Source: an uncultured Chloroflexales bacterium
Lineage (GTDB): Bacteria > Chloroflexota > Chloroflexia > Chloroflexales > Chloroflexaceae
NCBI GenBank assembly: GCA_937902315.1
Contig: CALGUG010000057.1
Coordinates: 124,001 to 188,000, forward strand
Length of the DNA stretch: 64,000 nucleotides
Direction of reading: 5' to 3'
The position numbers and the translations under genes were made by a program. Each line of letters opens with the position of its first letter. Within the stretch, counting starts at the first letter, position 1. A model generated the notes under the pieces. That model was not told the origin of the DNA. It saw only the letters and a program-made list of their open reading frames with translations, and ran no database searches. Below are positions 53,107 through 62,465 of the stretch, one piece after another.

Positions 53107-54105
53107 ATGGCGAATATTGCCATTCACGGCTTTGGACGTATCGGTCGCTCGTTAATGAAGGCTGCCCTGAAGAAGAACCTCTGGTCGCCGGTTTCGGTTT
53201 CAGACATCCGCGATACCGCCACCTTTGCGGCTCTGTTCGAGGTAGACTCCAACTATGGTCGCTGGCACGAAGAGGTTCGCGCAACTGAGAACGGCTTCGT
53301 TATCGGCGGTCGCGAGATCAAGTACTTCAACTCCTTGCAGGAACTGCCCGACTGGAAGGCTCTGGGCATCGATCTGGTGATCGACTGCACCGGCCGCGCA
53401 ACCACCCGCGCAGGCGCCCAAGCTCACCTCGATCGCGGTGCTAAGCGCGTTCTGGTCAGTGCCCCGAGCAAGTCGCTCGACGACTGCGATGCCGTGCTGC
53501 TGGCCGGTATCAACGTCGACAGCTTCGATCCCGAGAAGCACAAGATCATCAGCATGGCGAGCTGCACCACCAACGCGCTCGGCCCGGTTGTGAAGGTGCT
53601 GCTCGAGAACTTCGGTATTGTTCACGGTCTGTTCTCGACCGTTCACGCCTACACCAACACCCAGTCGCTGACCGATCAGCCCATGAAGGATCGCCGCGAC
53701 TCTTGGGCCGCTACCGAGAACCTGATTCCTTCCTCGTCGGGTGCTGCGAAGGCCCTCAAGTTCATTTGGCCGAACCTGAACATCACTGGCAAGGCTTATC
53801 GCGTTCCGGTTCGCACCGGTAGCATCGCCGAGCTGAACGTGGTGCTCGAAAAGGAGACCACCGCTGAGGCTATCAACGACGCCTTCCGCAAGGCCGCTGC
53901 CGAAGGCCCGCTCAAGGGCATTATGGGCGTGCTGGAAGAGGAATGGGCTTCGTCGCGCATCGTCGGCGATCCCCACTCGTCGATCGTCGACCTGCCTCTG
54001 ACCACCGTCCAGGGCGGCACCTTCGCTTCGGTTGCTGCTTGGTACGACAACGAGGCTGGCTACGCTACCCGCTTGGCCGAGGTCGCCGCTAAGCTGGCTG
54101 TCTAG
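53107..54105 (+). CDS. gap: Glyceraldehyde-3-phosphate dehydrogenase, type I
   Basis: 332 residues from MANIAIHGFGRIGRSLMKAA; AAAGGTAGC precedes the start. The Rossmann motif is FGRIGR, the catalytic Cys153 is in SMASCTTNALGPV, the active His region is FSTVHAYTNTQSLTDQP, then RRDSWAATENLIPSSSGAA and the C-terminal SVAAWYDNEAGYATR. It converts glyceraldehyde 3-phosphate and NAD+ to 1,3-bisphosphoglycerate. Codon usage is strikingly biased toward C-ending codons, as expected for a highly expressed glycolytic gene. Confidence 0.96.
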   Translation: MANIAIHGFGRIGRSLMKAALKKNLWSPVSVSDIRDTATFAALFEVDSNYGRWHEEVRATENGFVIGGREIKYFNSLQELPDWKALGIDLVIDCTGRATTRAGAQAHLDRGAKRVLVSAPSKSLDDCDAVLLAGINVDSFDPEKHKIISMASCTTNALGPVVKVLLENFGIVHGLFSTVHAYTNTQSLTDQPMKDRRDSWAATENLIPSSSGAAKALKFIWPNLNITGKAYRVPVRTGSIAELNVVLEKETTAEAINDAFRKAAAEGPLKGIMGVLEEEWASSRIVGDPHSSIVDLPLTTVQGGTFASVAAWYDNEAGYATRLAEVAAKLAV

Positions 54106-54152
54106 TTTCTAAGCGAAAAACAAGCCCTCAGTGGCTTGTATAGCTCATCAGC

Positions 54153-54187
54153 GTCGCGTATGAGTGCAAACCACATTCATACGCGAC
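54153..54187 (+). terminator. Terminator of the GAPDH gene
   Basis: GTCGCGTATGAGTG pairs with CATTCATACGCGAC (one G-T pair) around a 7-base loop, followed by TGCTGTTT. Confidence 0.7.
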
Positions 54188-54276
54188 TGCTGTTTCCATA
54201 GCAAAATCTAGCATCTCGACCTCTATCGCATCCCCTCCTGCGTACCAACCCGATAGACCAGCAAAAAGGAAAGCAT

Positions 54277-54948
54277 GTGCTTACACTTCTCAAAGCAGTT
54301 CTTGTTTTCTTTTGTACGCTGATCGCAGCTTGTCTGGCGGGCTTTCTCTACGGCAGCGTGGCGCACTTTTTCGATCTCTTTTTTATCTTCCCCTTTATTG
54401 TTGCCGGAGCGATCGTCGGCATGGGTGCAGGGGCCGCCCGCTGGTTGAAACTGCGCAGCCGTCCACTGCTTATTGTGATCGGCTTGCTGGCCGCTTTGGT
54501 GGCCTATCCCTGCTACCTGGCGGGCAAATACAGCATGCTGGTTGTGGCTCAGCAACTCGCGACTACTCCCGAGCTGGGCGCGTTTTTCCAGAGTTCGCTC
54601 CATGTGCTGAGCCAGTCGCTCATTTCGCCCGATCAGCTCAAGCCGCTGCTCGCTCAGACCGATGCTCGCCTGGTGAGCGAGGTCGGCCACGGTGGCCTGC
54701 TGGGTATTCTCTTCCAAAACCTCCAAACTGGTATCCCCATTCGCACCAGCATCATCGGCCGCGACAACCTCTGGTTTGGTGCGGCCATAGAGCTGTTTAA
54801 ATTCGGCGTACTGATCGTGGTCTGCACTACCTCCCTGCCCGATACCGTGCGCGCTGAAGCGCTCTATCGTACCGGCGGCAAGCGTCCCCCAGCAGTCAAG
54901 CGCGAGCTCAACGCCCTTGAAGAGGAGCTTTGGGGCAAAGGCGAGTGA
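54277..54948 (+). CDS. Membrane protein of unknown function
   Basis: 223 residues, GTG start with AAAAGGAAAG upstream. About four membrane helices: three in the first 90 residues and one near 180-198. Between them is a soluble loop (about 95-165), and the C-terminus is hydrophilic and cytoplasmic. A type A relic follows its stop. No family is recognised; the hydrophobic pattern and start signal support coding. Confidence 0.7.
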   Translation: MLTLLKAVLVFFCTLIAACLAGFLYGSVAHFFDLFFIFPFIVAGAIVGMGAGAARWLKLRSRPLLIVIGLLAALVAYPCYLAGKYSMLVVAQQLATTPELGAFFQSSLHVLSQSLISPDQLKPLLAQTDARLVSEVGHGGLLGILFQNLQTGIPIRTSIIGRDNLWFGAAIELFKFGVLIVVCTTSLPDTVRAEALYRTGGKRPPAVKRELNALEEELWGKGE

Positions 54949-54969
54949 TGCCTCTTTCTCTTGATCACT

Positions 54970-55095
54970 TTAGTGCGTTGGCGGACGCGCCAAGCAACGA
55001 ATGGAAGGGAAAGACCTCGCAACGAATGGAAGGGAAAGACCTCGCCGCAGCAATCTGAAGAACGTAAGCGGATGTGTTATCTATTACCGAATTGC
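54970..55095 (+). repeat. Type A repeat remnant with a 25-bp tandem duplication, copy 11
   Basis: GGCGGACGCGCCAAG is the surviving core. A 25-bp unit (GCAACGAATGGAAGGGAAAG plus ACCTC) is perfectly repeated at 54994-55018 and 55019-55043. The right end reads AAGCGGATGTGTTA. Confidence 0.75.
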
Positions 55096-55103
55096 TATAA
55101 CGA

Positions 55104-55132
55104 AAGGGCTGGATAACATCTATCCAGCCCTT
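55104..55132 (-). terminator. Terminator of the transaldolase gene
   Basis: AAGGGCTGGATA and TATCCAGCCCTT form a 12-bp perfect stem with a 5-base loop. Confidence 0.75.
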
Positions 55133-55162
55133 CGGTGTTAGAAAATATGCTACTGTTCGGCG

Positions 55163-55816
55163 CTATTGCGAGCGAGCGTTCCAGTCGGCCAAGAAGCGCT
55201 CGATGCCGATGTCGGTCAAGGGGTGCTTCATAGCTTGGCGCAGCACCGACATCGGACAGGTCGCGATGTGAGCGCCGGCCAGCGCCGAGTCGATAATGTG
55301 GCGCGGGGTGCGGATCGAGGCAGAGAGGATCTGAGTCTTGATCTCGGGATCGTTCTTGTAAATCTGGGCGATCTCGCGGATCAACTGCATGCCCTCGATG
55401 CCGGTGTCATCGACGCGCCCAACGAACGGGCTGATGATGTAGGCGCCAGCGCGTGCTGCGAAGAGGGCTTGGTTCGCGTTGAAACAGAGCGTTACATTAG
55501 TGCGAATACCCTCCTTAGCCAAGGCATAGACCGCCTTCAAGCCCTCGGTGGTGCTTGGCACCTTAATGATCACTCGCTCGGGGTTCCACTGGTAGTATTC
55601 CATACCTTCGCGAATCATGCCTTCGGCATCGAGCGAGATCGTCTCTGCGCTGATAGGACCATCTACGATCGAGGCAATCTCTTGAATGGTGGTCTTGAAG
55701 TCAGCGCCCTTCTCCTTCGCCATCAAGGATGGGTTGGTGGTGACGCCGCTCAGAATACCCCAGCTTGCAGCTTCGCGAATTTCTGCGATATTTGCCGTAT
55801 CAAGGAAAATCTTCAC
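55163..55816 (-). CDS. Transaldolase-like fructose-6-phosphate aldolase (FSA/TalC type)
   Basis: 217 residues with a GTG start (AAAGGA eight bases upstream), the length of the short FSA/TalC class. MKIFLDTANIAEIREAASWG is the typical opening and TTNPSLMAKEKG follows. The Schiff-base lysine is Lys85 in RVIIKVPSTTEG, the position known for E. coli FSA. The C-terminal ISPFVGRVDDTGIEGMQLIR and ATCPMSVLRQAMKHPLTDIG also fit. The enzyme may be a true transaldolase of the pentose phosphate pathway or an aldolase acting on fructose 6-phosphate. Confidence 0.93.
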   Translation of the reverse strand: MKIFLDTANIAEIREAASWGILSGVTTNPSLMAKEKGADFKTTIQEIASIVDGPISAETISLDAEGMIREGMEYYQWNPERVIIKVPSTTEGLKAVYALAKEGIRTNVTLCFNANQALFAARAGAYIISPFVGRVDDTGIEGMQLIREIAQIYKNDPEIKTQILSASIRTPRHIIDSALAGAHIATCPMSVLRQAMKHPLTDIGIERFLADWNARSQ

Positions 55817-56547
55817 AACCGCGTTCCTTTCAAAAATCTTCCTGTGGAAGGATATATCCAATGCTATGATGGGACATGCTGCTTAGTATCATTCATTATA
55901 GCACATCCTTCATTAGATCTGATAAAAGCACACCTTTGCTGCAGCATGTTTCGAATCTTATTTTTATACGTTTTACTGTGTTTTATCAGTCAGAAGATGT
56001 GAATGATTCTGAATTATGTCTATAAATCGATTGATTGTATCCAAAAATAAATAAAAATGGAAGGATTTCTGTCTTTAAGAATAGATGCAAAACTTGTCGG
56101 ATAGAAAGAGATTGTTCAGTTTGAGATGAATAGCGTGGATTTTGCTTCGATGTGCCTGTTTTTAACTGATTGCCTAATCTTCAGCTCAATGATCCCCGTG
56201 CCGTGATACCAAATCCGTTTACATATTCTTACAACATAGGGAAACCTCACACAACAAACAGTGTCATGTCCCACTCTTCCAAAGGTCACAAAGAAAAAAC
56301 GAAGTTGCTATGTCTAGTCTTGGCACTAAAAGTTAGTTCGATATGCCCAATGTTTACTAAACTGATGCTTTTGAAACTATGTGAACACTATACAATCTCT
56401 TTTGGGAAGAAAAATAAATGATAACCAACAAGCCAATGTAGTAAGCGCCTCAAGCTCGGAGCTCCATGGAACAACTTGTTATCGTGTCTTTAAAGAGCTA
56501 GCTCTGTATTTGTGGCTTGTTTGCTTGTGTAACCGGAGGGAATGCCC
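55817..56547. other. Long intergenic region upstream of the terpene locus
   Basis: About 730 bases, AT-rich between 55950 and 56160. ACCAAATCCGTTTAC at 56210-56224 is a lone type A/B terminus. An 83-codon ORF at 56170-56421 has no ribosome binding site or protein-like pattern. The promoter of the terpene synthase gene should be here but no consensus is clear. Confidence 0.4.
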
Positions 56548-57663
56548 ATGAGCCTGCTTCTTTCTGCTGAAACAATCTCTGAGCCCAAATTCGATTGGCA
56601 ACGCATTGTGCGATCGAGTCTGCCCGGTGAAGCATCGCCCGAGCAGCGTAGCCGTCTCGCAGCCCTGCAACGTTTAACCACTGACCTATACGCTTGGGCA
56701 CGCGCTTTTCAGCTTCCGGAACACAGGGTTGAATCAAGCTCCTATACCGGAGTGGTGGTTACCGATACCCCAACGCCCTACAAGATCGCATGGCCTATGT
56801 CGATCTATACATTGTGGCTGTTTGTATTCGATGGTTATGTTGATCGCCTATCTTACGACAGTTTGCCCGATCAAAGCCCACAAGCCAAACAAGCCTACCT
56901 TGATGAGCGTTTAGCGCCTATTACCGCGCCGCTCTATTCGTTAGGTGGCCTGAGCGATGCTGAAGGCCAGGCTTATGGGTTGCCGCCCCGCATGCTCGAG
57001 ATACCAGCCGAGCCGAGCGATCGCAGCGATGATCGTTGGCTCGCCTATCGTATCGGCGAAGCCTTCATCGACCTCTATCGCAAGCTGGAAGCGCTTTGGA
57101 ATAGCGAATCCCACAATGCAACTGATTACTGCTTGCGCATCTTTGTGCATGAGACAGCGGCGGTGCTGGGGGGCATGCGCGGCGAACTGTTGCAAAGCTT
57201 TGCCTTCCAAGCCGACGGCACTCAGCCTAGCCTCGAAGAGTATCTCAACCACTCTTACATCACGATCTGCTTGCGGGCAGCGGCTTCGATCGCTATCGGC
57301 TTTGAACAAGATCCCGAACAGGTTTGGCAGCCTTGGGCCGATGCGATGTACCCTAGCAAAAAAGCGCTACGAATCTGCAACGACTTAGCCAACATCGACA
57401 AAGAGATCGAAGAGGGCAAGGTTAATAGCGTCACTGTCTGTATGCGCGACCGCGGTATTCCCTCCATGCAAGGCTACACATCGCAAAGCCCTGAGCTGCT
57501 TGAAGTCAAAGCCTTGTTACGCGAACGTCGCGATAAGGAACTGAAGAGCTTTGCCAAACTGATGCAGGGCTTGCCCGAAGGTCCGCTTGCCTATTACGTG
57601 CGTAACTGTTCAGCCTTCACGATCGCTATGTATGAGCATGGCGACTATACAAAACCTGTATAG
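56548..57663 (+). CDS. Class I terpene synthase (diterpene synthase candidate)
   Basis: 371 residues from MSLLLSAETISEPKFDWQRI; GGAGG lies eight bases before this ATG, while the ATG six bases earlier is too close. The all-alpha class I fold is shown by an acidic motif in WLFVFDGYVDRL (Asp95...Asp99, a variant of DDxxD), the effector region, and the NSE motif NDLANIDKE (278-286) followed by KVNSV. These bind three Mg ions and ionise a prenyl diphosphate. The class II cyclase encoded next strongly suggests that its substrate is a bicyclic C20 diphosphate. The H. aurantiacus pair I recall makes kolavelool-type diterpenes. Product unknown here. Confidence 0.88.
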   Translation: MSLLLSAETISEPKFDWQRIVRSSLPGEASPEQRSRLAALQRLTTDLYAWARAFQLPEHRVESSSYTGVVVTDTPTPYKIAWPMSIYTLWLFVFDGYVDRLSYDSLPDQSPQAKQAYLDERLAPITAPLYSLGGLSDAEGQAYGLPPRMLEIPAEPSDRSDDRWLAYRIGEAFIDLYRKLEALWNSESHNATDYCLRIFVHETAAVLGGMRGELLQSFAFQADGTQPSLEEYLNHSYITICLRAAASIAIGFEQDPEQVWQPWADAMYPSKKALRICNDLANIDKEIEEGKVNSVTVCMRDRGIPSMQGYTSQSPELLEVKALLRERRDKELKSFAKLMQGLPEGPLAYYVRNCSAFTIAMYEHGDYTKPV

Positions 57664-58399
57664 GAACAGTCTTGCAACATGAAGAGACCAAAGCAGGAAA
57701 AAGCGTCACCTCCCACCTTACCAAAGGTCAAAAACACAACGTAATCGGTCGGAGTTACTATCACTCTGAGAAACGAATAGCTGAGCTTTGCTTGGCTAAT
57801 GGCGCTTGTTTTGGGGCTTGAAGGCAGATCCAATCGCCTGTTTGAAATGTTAAGCGCAGATCGCTTAGCGGCTGCATTTTACTGAAAATCCATCAAAAAA
57901 GACGGCAATTTTTGATTAAAGAACGCTGTTCTTTTTAGGAAAAATATAAATCCCTTCCAGAGCAGGTAATCTTTTGCCTATGGATTGTAGTAAAAAGCAG
58001 GATGGTTTAGGAGTGACTTAACAAAGTTATTGTTGTGTTAGGCGAAGGTAATTTTGAATTAAAAAGTTTATAGTGTGGCATATGGCTTGCTTGAGTAGAT
58101 CAACAAAGCGGCGAATACATCGCCCGATTTCCCAAGGGATTGCAATGATCAGTCCCATCGTCCAGCAACTGTTCCAAACTCCTGTCTTATCAGCGATTCG
58201 CATGCCTAAACTATAGCGAGAATTGCCGAATCGTCATAAACGTTCGCTTCAACGAGCGCGATCTTTTTCTGCTTATTCTTCTCATTCGTTGTAGCGTACT
58301 CACATAACTTCTTATTGCTTCTCTTTCGGACAGTTTAAGGGTGTATCTTTCTTATCTCATTATGCAATCCCTTTAGTATTGGCCTGAGAGGAGTGCAGA
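57664..58399. other. Intergenic region between terpene synthase genes
   Basis: About 735 bases. A reverse type B fragment (TACCAAAGGTCAAAAACACA) lies at about 57718-57737. The rest is AT-rich without an ORF that I can support. The gap suggests that the cyclase has its own promoter. Confidence 0.45.
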
Positions 58400-60034
58400 A
58401 TGTCCGCTATCGAGAAACAGCCCATTTTCCCAATCAAGACTGTGGAACCTCTGATCTCACAACAGACCCAACAACTCATCGACGATATGATTGCTGACCT
58501 TGATATACGCTGGGGCGGTGGGGCCATGAGCGCTGTGCCATATGATACGGCTTGGGTGGCTATGGTGCGCAGTCACCTTGACCCCGATAGCTTGGCGTTT
58601 CCTGAATCATTCGCTTGGCTTGTTCAACATCAGTCGCCGAATGGGAGTTGGGGTGCTATAGAGCCTCATACGATTGTGCCAACCATGGCGGGCCTACTGG
58701 CCTTTCTCAAAGCTCCTCGTCATCTCCAAACGCCAGAGCTGTTAGCTGCGGCCCAACGCGCGGAACATTACCTGCGCCTTGCCTTGAGCCGTTGGTCGGT
58801 TAGCGAGCACGAAAGCGTCGGTTTTGAAGTCGTTGCTCCCCGTTTGTTAGAAGAGTTAGCGGAATTTGGTATCCATTTTGCCTTCCCTCAGGTTGACGCT
58901 TTGATGACGCTCTATCGAGAGAAGTTTCGCATCGCTGCGCCCCAATTGATCTACACAGGCGAATCGAATGTGATCCACTCGCTGGAAGCCTTTGGCCCGC
59001 AGCTCGACTTCACAGCCATCAAGCCGCTCCAAGCGCCCAATGGAAGCTATGGTTGCTCGCCTGCTGCTACGGCTGCTGTTTTGATCTATGCGCCCGAATG
59101 GGATCAAGCCGCCGCTGATTGGCTGAGCCATTTGAGTGCAAAAGCCTTTGGAGGCCAAGTTGGTGCTATGCCGAACGCTTACCCGATCGACGCTTTTGAG
59201 TGTTCGTGGGTGCTTTACAACCTGTTGTGGAGCGGCATGCGCCGTGGTGTCGAGCTGCCTGAAGCCGATATGGATCTGTTGTGTAATTGGCTTCAGGCCA
59301 GCATTCGTCATGATGGTGCGAGCATTACCCGTCTGTTTGGTATGCCAACCGACTCCGATGATACAGGTATGCTGATCGCCGCCTTGAATCATGCTGGTCG
59401 AGCGACCACGCTTGATACACTCTTTCCCTTCGAACGCGAGAGCCATTTCGCCTGTTTTGCGCGCGAACGAGGCACTTCGATCAGCGCGCATTCGCATGTT
59501 TTGGCAGCCTTTTTGAGCCTGCCATCCAAGCAGCGCGTCTGCTATCAGCCCGCCATCGATAAGGTGTTGGCCTATCTCGATAATGTGCGCGATGGTGCTG
59601 GTTTTTGGAGCGATAAGTGGCATCATAGCCCCTATTACACAACCGCTTGTGTGCTGATTGCGCTGCAACACGAAAGCGATCCCAAGATTGTTCGCCGTTG
59701 GGTTCCGGCGGTTGAGTGGTTGCTGCAGCAACAGTCGCTCGATAACGGTGGGTGGGGTTCCCAAGGCTGCTCAAACCTTGAAGAAAGCGCCTATGCTTTG
59801 CAAGTGCTGCTTTCGTTACCCGAACTTGTCCAGGGTTTATATGCCGATCAGTTAGGGGGAGCGATCGCTCGAGGTATCTCCTTTATCTTGCGCGAGATCG
59901 AAGGAGCGGATTATAGGACGTATCACTTTACTCCCTTATGGCGTGGGAAAGAACTCTACTCTCCTCCGCGTGTGATTTGGTCGGCGGTATTGGCCGTGTT
60001 GTACCGCTATACGCAAAGCTATAAGACGGCATAA
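58400..60034 (+). CDS. Class II diterpene cyclase
   Basis: 544 residues, the usual size of bacterial beta-gamma domain cyclases. The general-acid motif DSDD (318-321) in FGMPTDSDDTGML is the DxDD signature that protonates the terminal double bond of geranylgeranyl diphosphate without ionising it. QW-type repeats appear as HQSPNGSWG (77-85) and QQSLDNGGWGSQG near 455-467, with VPYDTAWVAMV at the N-terminus. Products would be copalyl-, kolavenyl- or similar bicyclic diphosphates. AGAGGAGTGCAGA precedes the start. A 15-bp hairpin closes the gene. It works with the class I enzyme upstream. Confidence 0.93.
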   Translation: MSAIEKQPIFPIKTVEPLISQQTQQLIDDMIADLDIRWGGGAMSAVPYDTAWVAMVRSHLDPDSLAFPESFAWLVQHQSPNGSWGAIEPHTIVPTMAGLLAFLKAPRHLQTPELLAAAQRAEHYLRLALSRWSVSEHESVGFEVVAPRLLEELAEFGIHFAFPQVDALMTLYREKFRIAAPQLIYTGESNVIHSLEAFGPQLDFTAIKPLQAPNGSYGCSPAATAAVLIYAPEWDQAAADWLSHLSAKAFGGQVGAMPNAYPIDAFECSWVLYNLLWSGMRRGVELPEADMDLLCNWLQASIRHDGASITRLFGMPTDSDDTGMLIAALNHAGRATTLDTLFPFERESHFACFARERGTSISAHSHVLAAFLSLPSKQRVCYQPAIDKVLAYLDNVRDGAGFWSDKWHHSPYYTTACVLIALQHESDPKIVRRWVPAVEWLLQQQSLDNGGWGSQGCSNLEESAYALQVLLSLPELVQGLYADQLGGAIARGISFILREIEGADYRTYHFTPLWRGKELYSPPRVIWSAVLAVLYRYTQSYKTA

Positions 60035-60090
60035 CAGGTCATTACCTGTCAAACACTGCTGCGACGCTCTTAGAACATATGCTTGCGATT

Positions 60091-60129
60091 GGCGCTATGT
60101 ATTTTCGCTCTAGAAAAATACATAGCGCC
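60091..60129 (+). terminator. Terminator of the class II cyclase gene
   Basis: GGCGCTATGTATTTT and AAAATACATAGCGCC form a perfect 15-bp stem with a 9-base loop, about 60 bases past the stop. Confidence 0.8.
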
Positions 60130-60169
60130 TGTTGGTGTTATACCCTCTCATAACAGGCTTGCCTACTTC

Positions 60170-60432
60170 AGCACTCTGACGGCTTGCTTCCTTCCTCAAA
60201 GAGGGCAGCTAGCGCGTCCGCCTACGGCTACCAACAGCTCGCCCGTAAGCAGGCCGTTGTAGTTGTGTGTCGAGAGATCGCCCCAACATACAACGATTCA
60301 AGTGGATTTCGTATCGTACTACCTCCACTTGATCGCTTTACCTCTTTTTGGCCTTGGGCAGAGTAGAACCTGACTAGTCTTTCCCCATCTTTTGGTTGCC
60401 CGCGTTACGCGAGAGTAAGTCCTTAGACAGAT
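60170..60432 (-). repeat. Composite type A (reverse) + type B repeat, copy 12
   Basis: Reverse core at 60213-60231, flanked by CTTCCTTCCTCAAAGAGGG and the terminal CAAGTGGATTTCGTATCGTA. Type B follows (CTTGATCGCTTTACC, TTGGCCTTGGGCAGAG, AACCTGACTAGTC) to about 60432. Confidence 0.82.
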
Positions 60433-60754
60433 TGCTATCGGCTGTAGCCATTTCTTATTGGGAGGGCTGATTGTTGACGTTTGAGAACTAAGAGGATTGT
60501 GTAATCCTAAGCAATCGATAGGCAGAATTGAGTTGTATCGCTAAGATGGTAAACGATTTCTAATTATTTATATTTTATTGTATAATGTTTACATAAATTA
60601 ACCCGTCAGGAACAGGAAAATCCCTCATTCTTTTTCGCCGTATATTTACGGGTTTGCTGACCTGAAAGTAAGAGGTTTAAGAGGGCCTTGTTGTCGCAAC
60701 GAGTGTGTCGTTTGCAGATCGCTAACAATCGCCTTTGAGGAAATGCGTTCCTAT

Positions 60755-60905
60755 CATTGAGTTTTGAGGCGGGCTTTGGATGCGGATCGATATGACCTTG
60801 TTGTGGCGGGCGGAATGTTGGTAGCCGTAGGCGGACGCGGTTGAGCCTTCTTTGGGGTAAAGCCCTGGCCGCTAGAGCACTGAACGTAGCGAGCTGGTTT
60901 GGCAG
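60755..60905 (+). repeat. Type A interspersed repeat, copy 13
   Basis: Core at 60821-60839, preceded by GTTGTGGCGGGCGGAATGTT and followed by TTTGGGGTAAAGCCCTGGCC. The right half is nearly identical to that of the truncated copy at 39883. The termini are lost. The remaining gap (60433-60754, 60906-61052) holds a TATAAT at 60581 inside a GTAAAC...GTTTAC dyad, but no gene. Confidence 0.8.
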
Positions 60906-61052
60906 TAATTGCAGATAAGGAGGTTGGAGAGGTTTTATTTAGGGGATGCTTGGCCGATTGTGCTGTTCGTATTGAGGATAGAGCGCGTGTTATAGCGAAT
61001 GACCACCCGGCTACTATTGTGAAATAACTATCTGTTTTAGGGAGAAAGTGTT

Positions 61053-62459
61053 ATGGTAGCTAGTAATGTGTCGACCTCTCCACAGATACCCGGACCAAAA
61101 GGCATTCCGTTGCTTGGTAACATTCACCAGATGTTGAGTAACCCGCTCAAAACCTTGGAAAATGCGTTTAACAATTACGGTGACTTGATCCGCCTTCGTC
61201 TCGGTCCGCAGGATTTGTATGTGATCGCCAACCCCGAGTATATGCGCGATATCTTGTACGACAATCCTGATTCGTATAGCAAGGGTGGTCTGAACGCGGT
61301 CTTAACCCTGTTGGCAGGCAATGGACTGGTTATGCTAGAGGGTGATGCTTGGCGGCGACAACGCCGTTTGCTTCAACCGACGATGCATCGCCAGCGTTTG
61401 ACCGTTATGACCAAGGTTATGACCGATCTGATCGGCGAAATGTGCGATCGCTGGGAAGCGGCGGCACTGGCTGATAAGCCGCTCAATATGATCGATGAAA
61501 TGAATCGTGTTGCCCGGGTTGTTATCATCGATACGGTTTTGGGCGGCGCGCTATCAAAGGATGATGATCGAGTCGATCAGTTGGTAGGAACACTGATTAA
61601 GACCTTGGGCATGCGCTTTTGGACCTATAGCCTGCCGAAATGGTTGCCGCTGCCGGGTAAGAAAGAGTTTGACGAAGCGCTTGTAACTCTTAACACGACC
61701 ATTTATGAGATTATTGCTCAGGCGCGCCAAAAAGGTCAGTATGATGGCAATGATCTGTTGAGCATGCTGCTTGGCATGCGCGATGAAGATGGTCAAGCTC
61801 TTAGCGATAAGCAGATTCGTGATGAGATGGTTTCGATCTTTATCGCTGGCTACGAGACCACTGCGATCGCAATGGCTTGGACTTGGTATTTTATGGCGCG
61901 CCATCCCCAGTATTACCAGCGCTTGATCGATGAGGTCGACACAGTTTTGGAAGGGCATGTTCCTGTGATGGCCGATATGGGGCGTCTGAATTTTACTCGC
62001 ATGGTTTTTCAAGAGTCGCTACGAGTATACCCATCGGCTTGGATGGTACCGCGCGCGACCATCAACGAGACCAGATTCGGCAAGTATGTGATTCCGCCCA
62101 AATCGCCCCTGATGATCTGTACCTACCTTCTGCATCATCATCCCGACTACTGGGAAGAACCCTTGGTTTTTAACCCCGATCGTTTCGACCCCGAGAAGAA
62201 TATTGAAGCCACAAAGACCGCCTATATGCCATTTGGAGCCGGCCCGCGCCAGTGTATGGGTATTAACTTCGCTATGCTCGAAGCGCAGTTGGTTATTTCG
62301 ATGGTTGCTCAGCGCTTTACGATGGAGCTCGTTGATAATCGCGAGATCAAGCCCACCATTCAGACGACCTTGCACCCAGAACGCGATATTTTGATTCGTG
62401 TTAAGCTGCGCGATAAGAAGAAGCCAGCAGAACGACTCAGCGAACAGGCTGTCTCCTAG
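61053..62459 (+). CDS. Cytochrome P450
   Basis: 468 residues, soluble: it begins MVASNVSTSPQIPGPKGIPL without a membrane anchor. P450 signatures are the I-helix SIFIAGYETTAIAMAW (AGYETT at 265-270), the K-helix ESLR (Glu321, Arg324), PDRFDP, and the heme loop FGAGPRQCMG with the axial Cys401. The order resembles the CYP102/CYP4-like heme domain group. AGGGAGAAAGTGTT precedes the start. Located 1 kb after the class II cyclase in the same direction, it is a plausible tailoring oxygenase for the diterpene. No ferredoxin or reductase gene is adjacent. Confidence 0.94.
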   Translation: MVASNVSTSPQIPGPKGIPLLGNIHQMLSNPLKTLENAFNNYGDLIRLRLGPQDLYVIANPEYMRDILYDNPDSYSKGGLNAVLTLLAGNGLVMLEGDAWRRQRRLLQPTMHRQRLTVMTKVMTDLIGEMCDRWEAAALADKPLNMIDEMNRVARVVIIDTVLGGALSKDDDRVDQLVGTLIKTLGMRFWTYSLPKWLPLPGKKEFDEALVTLNTTIYEIIAQARQKGQYDGNDLLSMLLGMRDEDGQALSDKQIRDEMVSIFIAGYETTAIAMAWTWYFMARHPQYYQRLIDEVDTVLEGHVPVMADMGRLNFTRMVFQESLRVYPSAWMVPRATINETRFGKYVIPPKSPLMICTYLLHHHPDYWEEPLVFNPDRFDPEKNIEATKTAYMPFGAGPRQCMGINFAMLEAQLVISMVAQRFTMELVDNREIKPTIQTTLHPERDILIRVKLRDKKKPAERLSEQAVS

Positions 62460-62465
62460 GGTTTT

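Noticed and set aside
56170..56421. 83-codon ORF before the terpene synthase
   Set aside because: No ribosome binding site, Lys/Ser-rich random-looking composition, and it overlaps a repeat terminus.
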